DNA of 64,000 nucleotides. Source: RGIG5612 sp045546255. Lineage in GTDB: Bacteria > Bacillota > Clostridia > Lachnospirales > Lachnospiraceae. How positions within the stretch are numbered: the first letter of the stretch is position 1; each line of letters starts with the position of its first letter. Location: positions 62,001 through 126,000 of the forward strand of contig JAZQCK010000015.1 of the NCBI GenBank assembly GCA_045546255.1, read 5' to 3'. The position numbers and the translations under genes were made by a program. Of the stretch, positions 43,451 through 51,252 are shown piece by piece. The notes beneath the pieces were generated by a model. The model worked only from the letters and a program-made list of their open reading frames with translations, was not told where the DNA came from and did no database searches.

Positions 43451-44458
43451 ATGAAATTCACTCAATTAAGCTATCTTCCGATATGGTTTCTGAGGAATGT
43501 GATCTTCAGAAAGCACGGACCGCTTCAGACGGTTCTTTTTATCACGGACTACTGTAATCTGAAATGTAAGCACTGTTTCGAGATGGGACATGCATGCACG
43601 ATGCAGAAGTCCTATCAGCAGATCAAGGAAGAACTGGAATATTCCTATCGCATGGGCAGCCGTTTCGTTGATTTTGAAGGCGGAGAGCCGACGCTTTGGA
43701 GGCAGCCTGTAAGCAGGACAGAAGGTTCCTGGACACCGAAACGGGGAATCAGCGGAAGGGTCGATAAAAACGGAACCCCGATCCTGGATATTAATGATCT
43801 TATTATTCTGGCAAAGAAGATTGGCTTTTATTCCTGCACAGTCACGACAAATGCGCAGGTGGACTTTTCCTGGGTGAATGCAGATCTGATCTGGATGAGC
43901 CTGGATGGATATAAAGAGTATCATGACCGCGTTCGCGGAGAAGGTGCCTTTGAAAAGCTGGATAAGAATGCCCGTATTTTTGCGGAAAAACAGAAAAAGA
44001 AAAAGGCTGCCGGGAAGAAGCCTTGTGTATTAGGCTGTAATATGGCGATCAACCGCATCAATAAAGATTCTGTGGGTGATGTGCTGGATTATGTGAAGAA
44101 GAGCAGCTTTATTGAGAGCATCGCGCTGAACTTTCATACACCGTATCCGGGAACAGAAGAGCTGATGCTGGATGATAAGATGAAAGCAAAGGTGATCGAT
44201 GAGATCATTTCGTATAAGAAGGCAGGTTATCCTATCCAGAACAGCGTGAGCGGCCTTCAGATCATGAAAAAAAGAGGCTTTAAGAAGAACTGCTGGGTAA
44301 GCAACTTTATCATCACAGATGGAACCAGATTCAAAACCTGCCCGGGAGAAACCCTGGGGATCTGCGATGACTGCGGCTTCTGCATGGCAGGAGAAATGTA
44401 CTGCGTCATGCACCTGAAACCGGATACACTATTGGCAGGAATGTCACTTAGATTATAA
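43451..44458 (+). CDS. Radical SAM protein
   Basis: A 335-residue radical SAM enzyme. The cluster motif CNLKCKHC lies near residue 40, followed by the SAM-binding FEGGEPTLW. The C-terminal region has further cysteines (CWVSNF, CPGETLGICDDCGFC, MYC) that could bind one or two extra Fe-S clusters, as in SPASM or twitch domains. The N-terminus is hydrophobic/amphipathic (YLPIWFLRNVIF), hinting at membrane association. The substrate is unknown. Its place after the prenyltransferase suggests modification of the prenylated product. Confidence 0.82.
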   Translation: MKFTQLSYLPIWFLRNVIFRKHGPLQTVLFITDYCNLKCKHCFEMGHACTMQKSYQQIKEELEYSYRMGSRFVDFEGGEPTLWRQPVSRTEGSWTPKRGISGRVDKNGTPILDINDLIILAKKIGFYSCTVTTNAQVDFSWVNADLIWMSLDGYKEYHDRVRGEGAFEKLDKNARIFAEKQKKKKAAGKKPCVLGCNMAINRINKDSVGDVLDYVKKSSFIESIALNFHTPYPGTEELMLDDKMKAKVIDEIISYKKAGYPIQNSVSGLQIMKKRGFKKNCWVSNFIITDGTRFKTCPGETLGICDDCGFCMAGEMYCVMHLKPDTLLAGMSLRL

Positions 44459-44465
44459 AAACAAC

Positions 44466-44543
44466 GCACCGGGCCTACCATGTGGTCTTCTTCCGAAAAC
44501 TGAAGAAGTTTTCCTGAAGAAGACGCACATGCTCTCCCGGTGC
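44466..44543 (+). repeat. Long nested hairpin ahead of the DUF445 gene
   Basis: Four stems nest perfectly: GCACCGGG/CCCGGTGC, CATGTG/CACATG, GTCTTCTT/AAGAAGAC and AAAACT/AGTTTT. The whole is a 78-base hairpin with about 28 base pairs. It lies at the end of the radical SAM gene and contains an in-frame ATG (44529) of the next gene in a stem. Confidence 0.7.
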
Positions 44544-44558
44544 TGTGTACTTATTATT

Positions 44559-45437
44559 ATGCTACTGACGATACTACATTATATCTCCGGACCTATCATT
44601 GGGGCGATCATCGGAGCATTCACAAACTACATCGCGATCAAAATGCTATTCAGGCCGCTGAAACCGGTGAAGATCGGAAAGTTCACACTCCCGTTTACGC
44701 CAGGTGTGATCCCGCGCCATCAAGAGGCTTTAGCCGATGCACTTTCCAACACGGTCTATGAAAATTTCTTTACCAACTCGGATATTGAAGGAATCTTTAT
44801 GACTGATGAGATGACAGACAGTTTTTCTGATGGTATTTATCGTCTGCTCGAAGGCATCGACCTGTCATCTGTGGGAGAAGGGCTTAGTGAAGAGTCAAAA
44901 CTTAAAGTCAAAGAAGCTATTTACAAGAAGATCCATGAAATGATCATGAATACGGATATCTCCGGAATCGTATCAAATGAGACAGAAAAGATTATCCGAA
45001 CCAAGGTTAAGGGCGGTCTGGTTTCAAGTATTATTTTAAGTGATGAGATCACAGGACGGATTGCTTCCTATGCCGGCAGACAGGTGCAGGATTACATCAG
45101 GGAGAACGATGTCGAGATCCTGTATCCGATCCTGGAAAACCAAAGCGCGGAACTGAAGAAGATGAACCTGGCAGATCTTGCAGCTCAAACCGGTATTGAT
45201 CGGGAGCTCATCATGGAAACGATTAAAAAGGGCTATCGTAGTTTTATGGGAGAGACGAAGCAGAAAATTGCGGAGACATTCCATATCAAAGAATTTATCC
45301 GTGAAAAGATCATGGAACTGGACCCGGGAGAGATCGAGCGTCTGGTAAATAATGCCATTAAACGCGAGATGAATTATCTTGTCTATCTTGGAGCTTTGCT
45401 TGGATTTATCATCGGTATCGTGAATATCTTTATTTAA
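44559..45437 (+). CDS. DUF445-family membrane protein
   Basis: A protein of about 292 residues with an N-terminal hydrophobic stretch (GPIIGAIIGAFTNYIAIKMLF), the motif FTPGVIPRHQEALADAL typical of DUF445 (YheB-like) proteins, a long helical middle part and a C-terminal membrane helix (YLVYLGALLGFIIGIVNIF). The function of the family is not established. The start is uncertain: ATG 44559 is outside the long hairpin, ATG 44529 is inside it, and neither has a good ribosome binding site. Confidence 0.75.
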   Translation: MLLTILHYISGPIIGAIIGAFTNYIAIKMLFRPLKPVKIGKFTLPFTPGVIPRHQEALADALSNTVYENFFTNSDIEGIFMTDEMTDSFSDGIYRLLEGIDLSSVGEGLSEESKLKVKEAIYKKIHEMIMNTDISGIVSNETEKIIRTKVKGGLVSSIILSDEITGRIASYAGRQVQDYIRENDVEILYPILENQSAELKKMNLADLAAQTGIDRELIMETIKKGYRSFMGETKQKIAETFHIKEFIREKIMELDPGEIERLVNNAIKREMNYLVYLGALLGFIIGIVNIFI

Positions 45438-45476
45438 TAATTATTTGAGAAAAGCATTTTTAATGACTTGAAATCA

Positions 45477-45505
45477 AAAGCTGGTGTTATAATAACACTA
45501 GCTTT
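45477..45505 (+). promoter_or_regulatory. Palindrome overlapping a TATAAT box
   Basis: AAAGCTGGTGTTA pairs with TAACACTAGCTTT (one mismatch), and the centre contains TATAAT. A T-rich stretch follows. It can be read as a terminator of the DUF445 gene or as an operator covering the -10 box of the siroheme-protein gene that starts at 45529. Confidence 0.5.
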
Positions 45506-45528
45506 ATTCTTGTTGGAGGGACACAACT

Positions 45529-46248
45529 ATGTTTACAAAAGAAGAAACTGCAGCGCTGAAGGGCAGAGGAATGATCATTTCCAAAGACGGAGAGCATTTT
45601 GTCGCCAGGATCCTGACAGAAAACGGAACGGTTACTAGTGAGCAGCTTCGCGCCTTAGCAGACGCTGCAGACAAGTATGCGGAAGGGACAGTTTCCTTTA
45701 CGAGCAGGCTTTCCGTGGAATTGCCGAAGGTCGAGCATAAAGATATTGATGCGTTGGAGAAGTTTTTGAATGAAAATGGGATGGAAATCGGTGGAACGGG
45801 GCCTAAAATCCGCCCGATCACCTGCTGCAAAGGAACGGTCTGTGTCCATGGTCTGATCGACACACAGGGCTTTGCGAAAGAATTACATGAAAAATATTAT
45901 AAGGGCTGGCACGATGTGAAACTTCCTGCGAAATTTAAGATCGCAGTCGGAGGCTGCCCGAACAATTGCGCAAAACCAAGCCTCAATGACTTTGGTATCT
46001 CCGGTTGGACGAGAACGGATGAACAAGGAAACAAAGTCCCGGGGTACAAGATCAGCTTAGGCGGCATTTGGGGAAAGACCCAGAGGATCGGAACTCCGCT
46101 CGATGGCGTTTTCTCGAAAGAACAGGTCTTTGAAATTTTAGATAAAGTCCTTCATATCTGGATGGAAGAGGCGCAGCCAAAAGAGCGTTTCGGACGCTAT
46201 CTCGAACGAGTTGGTGTCGAAGCCTTTATCCAAAAACTGACAGCTTGA
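45529..46248 (+). CDS. Stand-alone nitrite/sulfite reductase-like siroheme protein
   Basis: A 239-residue protein corresponding to about half of a sulfite/nitrite reductase: a ferredoxin-like domain (SFTSRLSVELPKV) followed by a siroheme/[4Fe-4S] domain with CCKGTVC and GGCPNNCAKPS, which supply the usual four cluster cysteines. Full-length enzymes have two such halves and are over 400 residues, so this one should work as a homodimer or as a small electron-transfer or reductase protein. GGAGGG precedes the ATG. Confidence 0.8.
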   Translation: MFTKEETAALKGRGMIISKDGEHFVARILTENGTVTSEQLRALADAADKYAEGTVSFTSRLSVELPKVEHKDIDALEKFLNENGMEIGGTGPKIRPITCCKGTVCVHGLIDTQGFAKELHEKYYKGWHDVKLPAKFKIAVGGCPNNCAKPSLNDFGISGWTRTDEQGNKVPGYKISLGGIWGKTQRIGTPLDGVFSKEQVFEILDKVLHIWMEEAQPKERFGRYLERVGVEAFIQKLTA

Positions 46249-46266
46249 CAGAAGAAAGGAGTAGCT

Positions 46267-47811
46267 ATGGTTAATCATTATGACGCACGAAAGTTTAATA
46301 CCGATGTCCTTGTTTGCGGCGGAGGAGTCGCAGGAGCTGCGGCTGCGATCGTAGCAGCCAGAAGAGGACTGAAAGTATTGCTTCTGGAATATGGAATCTC
46401 ACTTGGCGGTCTGGCTACCAATAATTATGTTACAGGAATCGCCGGACAGGTGGAAGGCTTGAGTCTGGAATGGATCAACCGCTGCATCGCAGAAGGATAC
46501 GGTCAGTGGAGACCGCATCTTCCGCTCTTTGATCCGGATAAAGCGAAAATATTATTAGAGACGATGATTCATGAAGAGGGCGGACGCATTCTCTATGGAA
46601 CTCATGTCGTCGACGTTAATATGGAAGATGACGGAAAGAATATTAAGAGTGTCATTGCCTACAGTAAATCCGGCCGCATGGAGATCTCTGCAAAAGTATA
46701 TATTGATGCAACCGGTGATGGCGATGTGGCAGCAGCTGCCGGCGCTCCATTTGAAGAAGGCAGCCCTGAGTTTATGGGACTGAACATGGGAACGACATTG
46801 GCATTCCGCTTTACCAATGTAAACTGGGCTGCATTCCAGAAAGCAAATGGCGAATGGGCAAAGAAACAGATTCAGGAAAAAGGAAAAGTCGATTGCTATG
46901 GTCTGTACAATGAGATGCACCAGAAAGCATTCGAAGCAGGAGATCTGCCGTATTTTGTTTTCCCATCCGCATTGATGTATCCAATCCCGGGATTTCCGGA
47001 AGATTCCTTAGATGTTTCCGTCATGACCTGCCATAGTTTCTACAACCATAATACAGATGTGGAAGACCTTACAAGACAGATTGTAGAACAGCATCAGCAG
47101 ATTCTGTTCCTGGAAAAATTCTTTAATAAATGGATCCCGGGCTTTGAAAGAGCAAAAGTCTCCGGAATCGGAAACCTGCATGGCGTCAGGGATTCCCGCC
47201 GGATCATCGGTGAGTATGTTTTTAAGGCATCGGATGTGGCATGTGCAAGGAAGTTTGAAGACGGTATCGTCCGCTTCCCTGAATTCTTTGATACGCATCA
47301 CCCGACAAGCCCGACGCAGGGATTTAAGAGACATATTCATATGAAGGAGCCGGAAGAGCCGACAGTCACAATTCATGATGAACGCTTTGAGGGCTTAGAT
47401 ATGCACCGTTTTGGAACTCCTGCCGGAGTCGAGTGCAGACCGAATCCGAGAGATTACTGCGAGATTCCGTTCCGTTCACTCGTTCCGCTTGGCGTAGATA
47501 ACCTTTTGCTCGCGGGCAGATGTGTTTCTGCAGAATTTGACTCTTGTGGCGGAGTCCGTGTGATTGCACCTTCTATGGGAACCGGACAGGCCGCAGCGAT
47601 TGCAGCCGAAATTGCGGTCAAAGAAGGAACACGTATCAGAGATATCGACCCGAAACTGATCCGTAAAAAGATGATTGAAGAAGAAGGAGTGGAGCTGGAC
47701 AAACCGGTGGATGGATACTGGGAAGAACGCATGCACAGAGAAGGAACCCTGATCGTTAACTTTACGGATTCTGCGGATATCATCACGCCGCATGGAGTTG
47801 TGCCGTTTTAA
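46267..47811 (+). CDS. FAD-dependent oxidoreductase (FAD_oxidored family)
   Basis: A 514-residue flavoprotein. The dinucleotide-binding motif is VCGGGVAGAAAAIVAARRG near the N-terminus, with a second FAD-contact block YIDATGDGDVAAAAGAPFEEG and the C-terminal LLAGRCVSAEFDSCGGVRV typical of the family. The family reduces or oxidises varied organic substrates; the reaction here is unknown. It begins 19 bases after the siroheme-protein gene, which could be its electron partner, and is followed by the second UroD-type gene. Confidence 0.82.
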   Translation: MVNHYDARKFNTDVLVCGGGVAGAAAAIVAARRGLKVLLLEYGISLGGLATNNYVTGIAGQVEGLSLEWINRCIAEGYGQWRPHLPLFDPDKAKILLETMIHEEGGRILYGTHVVDVNMEDDGKNIKSVIAYSKSGRMEISAKVYIDATGDGDVAAAAGAPFEEGSPEFMGLNMGTTLAFRFTNVNWAAFQKANGEWAKKQIQEKGKVDCYGLYNEMHQKAFEAGDLPYFVFPSALMYPIPGFPEDSLDVSVMTCHSFYNHNTDVEDLTRQIVEQHQQILFLEKFFNKWIPGFERAKVSGIGNLHGVRDSRRIIGEYVFKASDVACARKFEDGIVRFPEFFDTHHPTSPTQGFKRHIHMKEPEEPTVTIHDERFEGLDMHRFGTPAGVECRPNPRDYCEIPFRSLVPLGVDNLLLAGRCVSAEFDSCGGVRVIAPSMGTGQAAAIAAEIAVKEGTRIRDIDPKLIRKKMIEEEGVELDKPVDGYWEERMHREGTLIVNFTDSADIITPHGVVPF

Positions 47812-47842
47812 AGCATAACAATCATTGCTGGAGACACTTTAT

Positions 47843-48847
47843 ATGACGGAAAAAGAAAACTATCTGAAAGTACTAAAGGGAGAAGTTCCCGAATGGATCC
47901 CGATTGACACCTATACGTTTTATCCGCCCTGGTTTACTCCAGGAGTCATCTGCATCCGTCCGTATATTTTTAATGTCGGACGAATGGGAGGAACCGACTT
48001 TTTCGGAGTTAAGTTTATTACAACGGAAAGTACCGGCGGGCAGGGTATGCCAGACCACAGCAATGTCCTGCTTAAAGATATCAAAGACTGGCCGAAGGTG
48101 ATCAAACTGCCGGATATCAATGAGTTCGATTTTGATGCCATGGCCAAAAAGGATCTGGAGCGGATCGACCGGTCACAGACTGCCGTTGAACTTGGAACCC
48201 ATGTTGGCTATTTTCAGCTGCTCATGGAGTTTATGGGAATGACAGAAGGCCTGATTGCCATGCATGAAGAGCCCGAAGAAGTCTATAACCTGATGGAATA
48301 TTTGGCAGACTGGCTGGACGAATTCTTTAAACGGAGCATTGACGCGTATAAGCCGGATGTTTACGCCATCACCGATGATATTGCTTCCTCTCAGAATACC
48401 TTCATGTCAAAAGAAGTTTATCGCAAACTCTTTAAACCGTTTCACATTCGTATGTGTGAACATGCAAACAAGCTTGGTATTCCGATCGACATGCATTGCT
48501 GCGGACATTGCGAAGATTTCATTGAAGAGTGGTTCGATTTTCATGTCATCATGTGGAACTGCTGTCAGTGGATGAACGATCTGGTAGGAATCAAGAAGAA
48601 GTATGGCAACAGTTTAATCCTGAACCGCTGCAACAGTTTAGATGATCCGCAGAACTTCTCTGATGCGAAGGAAGAAGACGTCCGTGCCTGCATGCGGATG
48701 TATATGGATACCTTTGCTCCGGGAGGTGGATACATTTTTGGGGCATATGTATTTGGTCCTTCCAGCGACGAGACCATTGCAAGGCGCAATATGTGGATCA
48801 TAGATGAGTATAATAAATATGGACGCAGCTGGTATCAGAGGCATTAA
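47843..48847 (+). CDS. Uroporphyrinogen decarboxylase-family methyltransferase-like protein
   Basis: A 334-residue UroD-fold protein related to that at 27116. It retains the cysteine-containing zinc-type motif DMHCCGHCEDF, so a thiol-activating zinc site as in MtaA/MtbA methyltransferases is plausible; the first homologue lacks it. TDDIASSQNTFMS matches the substrate strand of the family. ATG 47843 follows GGAGAC. Heme synthesis is unlikely because no other heme gene is near. No corrinoid protein or corrinoid-activating protein is encoded in the window. Confidence 0.75.
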   Translation: MTEKENYLKVLKGEVPEWIPIDTYTFYPPWFTPGVICIRPYIFNVGRMGGTDFFGVKFITTESTGGQGMPDHSNVLLKDIKDWPKVIKLPDINEFDFDAMAKKDLERIDRSQTAVELGTHVGYFQLLMEFMGMTEGLIAMHEEPEEVYNLMEYLADWLDEFFKRSIDAYKPDVYAITDDIASSQNTFMSKEVYRKLFKPFHIRMCEHANKLGIPIDMHCCGHCEDFIEEWFDFHVIMWNCCQWMNDLVGIKKKYGNSLILNRCNSLDDPQNFSDAKEEDVRACMRMYMDTFAPGGGYIFGAYVFGPSSDETIARRNMWIIDEYNKYGRSWYQRH

Positions 48848-48880
48848 CCAATCACAAAACCATTACTTGTGGTGTTCAGA

Positions 48881-50005
48881 TTATTTTTTACGGTATCTCT
48901 GTGGGGAGATGCCGTATTTTTTCTTAAATGCCCGAGATAAATAACTCGGGGCAGAAAAACCGACAAATTCGGTGATGTCGCTGATACTCATCGAAGTGTT
49001 ATCTAATAGTTCTTTTGTTTTTTCTAAACGAATATCGTGAATGATATCGACATAATTCTTCCCGGTAAATTCTTTGAAACAACGGCTGATATGCGCCGTG
49101 CTATAGTGGAAAGTGTCAGACAGTTCCTTTAAAGATACCGTCTGATAATGATTATGCATATAAAGCAGCATCTGCGGGAATTCTTGAACAGATCTGCGGG
49201 ATTCGCTGAAGTAGTAGTATATTTTAGAGTTGTTGCGCAACAGATGACAAAACATCATATTCATTCCGGAAACAGCGGCGCGATCAGAAAATTCATCATA
49301 TATATACGTCTCATACATAATGGACTTGATAATCTTTTTTATATAATCGTTTCCGTTTATATCGAATAGCAAATAATTCGGCTCGTTATATTCACGGAAA
49401 ATGGTTGAGAAAAAGCCAGACAGCAGTGGAGTCGTAGATAAAATATCAAAAAAGGTATCATCGAAGAACTGCTTTTTCATGAGGAGCCTTATTGCGCGGC
49501 AATTCCTGTCCGTTGCAATCAACTGGTGTTTAGATCCGGGCGTTATAATGATCAGATTGTTCTCCTCTATGGTCCGTGTGGTATCTTCAAAATAAAGTTC
49601 ACAGCGGCCATTCATGATGCAATCAATTTCAAAATATCCATGTTCATGTGGAGGTTCATAAAGAAACGGAGCAATTGCATATGCCCAAAGATTGGCATCA
49701 CTGAAGGTGTGAAAATCATTTAACTCATAAGAACTTTCCTGTATCGGCATTCCGGTTATCGCGATAGGAAGGTCATATAGCAGATTAAAAAAAGCATCAT
49801 CTTCCATTTCAAGAAAATGCATTGAGTCACGAAATGGAGTGGATTCGCCGGCCCGTTGCGGGTGAGAAGCAAGCGCAAATGCGTCGACAAATTTGAGCGA
49901 GGCCCATCTTGACTTATCCGTCTTATAGATTTCCTCCAGTATATCCACGATTTCATTTAGCGTGGATCTGGCAGTTTGATTTGTAAGAAACTTATCTGTT
50001 TTCAT
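48881..50005 (-). CDS. AraC-family regulator with N-terminal cupin-like domain
   Basis: A 374-residue transcription factor. The middle part has a cupin-like sensor (EHGYFEIDCIMNGRCELYF, IITPGSKHQLI), and the C-terminal 100 residues contain the AraC double helix-turn-helix (SLKELSDTFHYSTAHISRCF and ISDITEFVGFSAPSYLSRAF). It is divergent from the bicupin operon across a 179-base gap and is the likely activator of that operon. Confidence 0.88.
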   Translation of the reverse strand: MKTDKFLTNQTARSTLNEIVDILEEIYKTDKSRWASLKFVDAFALASHPQRAGESTPFRDSMHFLEMEDDAFFNLLYDLPIAITGMPIQESSYELNDFHTFSDANLWAYAIAPFLYEPPHEHGYFEIDCIMNGRCELYFEDTTRTIEENNLIIITPGSKHQLIATDRNCRAIRLLMKKQFFDDTFFDILSTTPLLSGFFSTIFREYNEPNYLLFDINGNDYIKKIIKSIMYETYIYDEFSDRAAVSGMNMMFCHLLRNNSKIYYYFSESRRSVQEFPQMLLYMHNHYQTVSLKELSDTFHYSTAHISRCFKEFTGKNYVDIIHDIRLEKTKELLDNTSMSISDITEFVGFSAPSYLSRAFKKKYGISPQRYRKK

Positions 50006-50184
50006 AGCTTACTATTCTGATAGTTGAAAGTATTTCTTCAAAAACCACGTGCTTTATCTAAATATAACATGATTTTAATATCAAAAAAAGTCAAATTCTT
50101 ATCATTTGAGTTTGTATTAAATATCCCTGCATCTCCGTAGAATCAAGATGAACCAATTTGTTAAACAAAAAAGGAGGAGATGTT

Positions 50185-51252
50185 ATGGCTAAAAAATGTT
50201 CGTACTTGAAAAAGTATTTTGAATTAAGAGAAGGCCCGGCTGGTTTATATCCAGAGCCGCTTCTTTGGAAAGAAGGACCGGAGATGGAGGGGTTTGCAGG
50301 CAACTTCTTCTACACCTTTGTCACAAAACCAACGCAGTTCCATCCGGTGGAAGGGGCTGTCATTCATCCGTATAACGAAGTATTAGTTTTCGCTTCTCTT
50401 GATTTGGATGATATTTTACAGCTTCATGGTGAACTCACGATTGAACTGGGAGAAGAAAGAGAAGTCTATACGATCACAGAGCCTTCCTTTGTTTGCATTC
50501 CGGCAGGTCTTCAACATGGTCCGGTCAAAGTGAATCATGTAGAGCGTCCGTTCGTACATTTTGCAATGGGCATCGAAGGAGACGGAAGTTATAAAGAACA
50601 GAAGATTCCGGCAGCCGAATTGAAAGATCCGGTCCCGGGAGAAAAATATGCGCACCTGATCAAACCGCTGAGAACCAATATGGATAATATCATCAATGAC
50701 CCTGATATGAATCCGGAGAAACTGATGGCTGATCTGGAAGAGCAGGGGATTTCTCTTGGAAGCGGAATGGGTTATGAAGCTTTGATGGATAACAAGGGCG
50801 TTTTAAGAAGTGCTTTTGTTCAGATGGGTCCTGGAAATGCAGACCAGATGGTATGGATTTTTGGAAATGACATGGAAGACTTTAACCTCAACTTCTCCTG
50901 GGGATTCTACAATAGCCCGGGTAAATGGCACCGTCATGGTGAAGTCCATGTTCATCCGGAAGAAGAAATCCTTATCTTCGTTGGATTGGACCCGGAAAAG
51001 CCGATGGATTTAGGTGCAGAGGTGGAACTTGGCATGGGCTGGGATGATGAGCGAATCGTTATTAGTAAAAAACCAGGTCTTTACATTTGTCCGAAAGGCC
51101 TTCCGCATCTTCCGGAAATCACCCGCTGGGTCGACAGACCATTCGGATTTATTGTATGTAACATTGATTCCGGCCATTCGTCACCATGGATAGAAGTAGA
51201 TGAAGACGGATCCATCTTAGATTCAGAAAGAGAAAAAGAATTTGAATTCTAG
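50185..51252 (+). CDS. Two-domain cupin protein
   Basis: A 355-residue protein made of two similar cupin halves. Each half has the same core: IHPYNEVLVFASLD with CIPAGLQHGP in the first, VHPEEEILIFVGLD with CPKGLPHLP in the second. The second half has a fuller set of histidines (HRHGEVHVHPEEE), so it may hold the metal. It could be an isomerase, a decarboxylase-like enzyme or a small-molecule binding protein; no reaction can be assigned. ATG 50185 has a strong GGAGGA site. It overlaps the next gene by 11 bases. Confidence 0.75.
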   Translation: MAKKCSYLKKYFELREGPAGLYPEPLLWKEGPEMEGFAGNFFYTFVTKPTQFHPVEGAVIHPYNEVLVFASLDLDDILQLHGELTIELGEEREVYTITEPSFVCIPAGLQHGPVKVNHVERPFVHFAMGIEGDGSYKEQKIPAAELKDPVPGEKYAHLIKPLRTNMDNIINDPDMNPEKLMADLEEQGISLGSGMGYEALMDNKGVLRSAFVQMGPGNADQMVWIFGNDMEDFNLNFSWGFYNSPGKWHRHGEVHVHPEEEILIFVGLDPEKPMDLGAEVELGMGWDDERIVISKKPGLYICPKGLPHLPEITRWVDRPFGFIVCNIDSGHSSPWIEVDEDGSILDSEREKEFEF

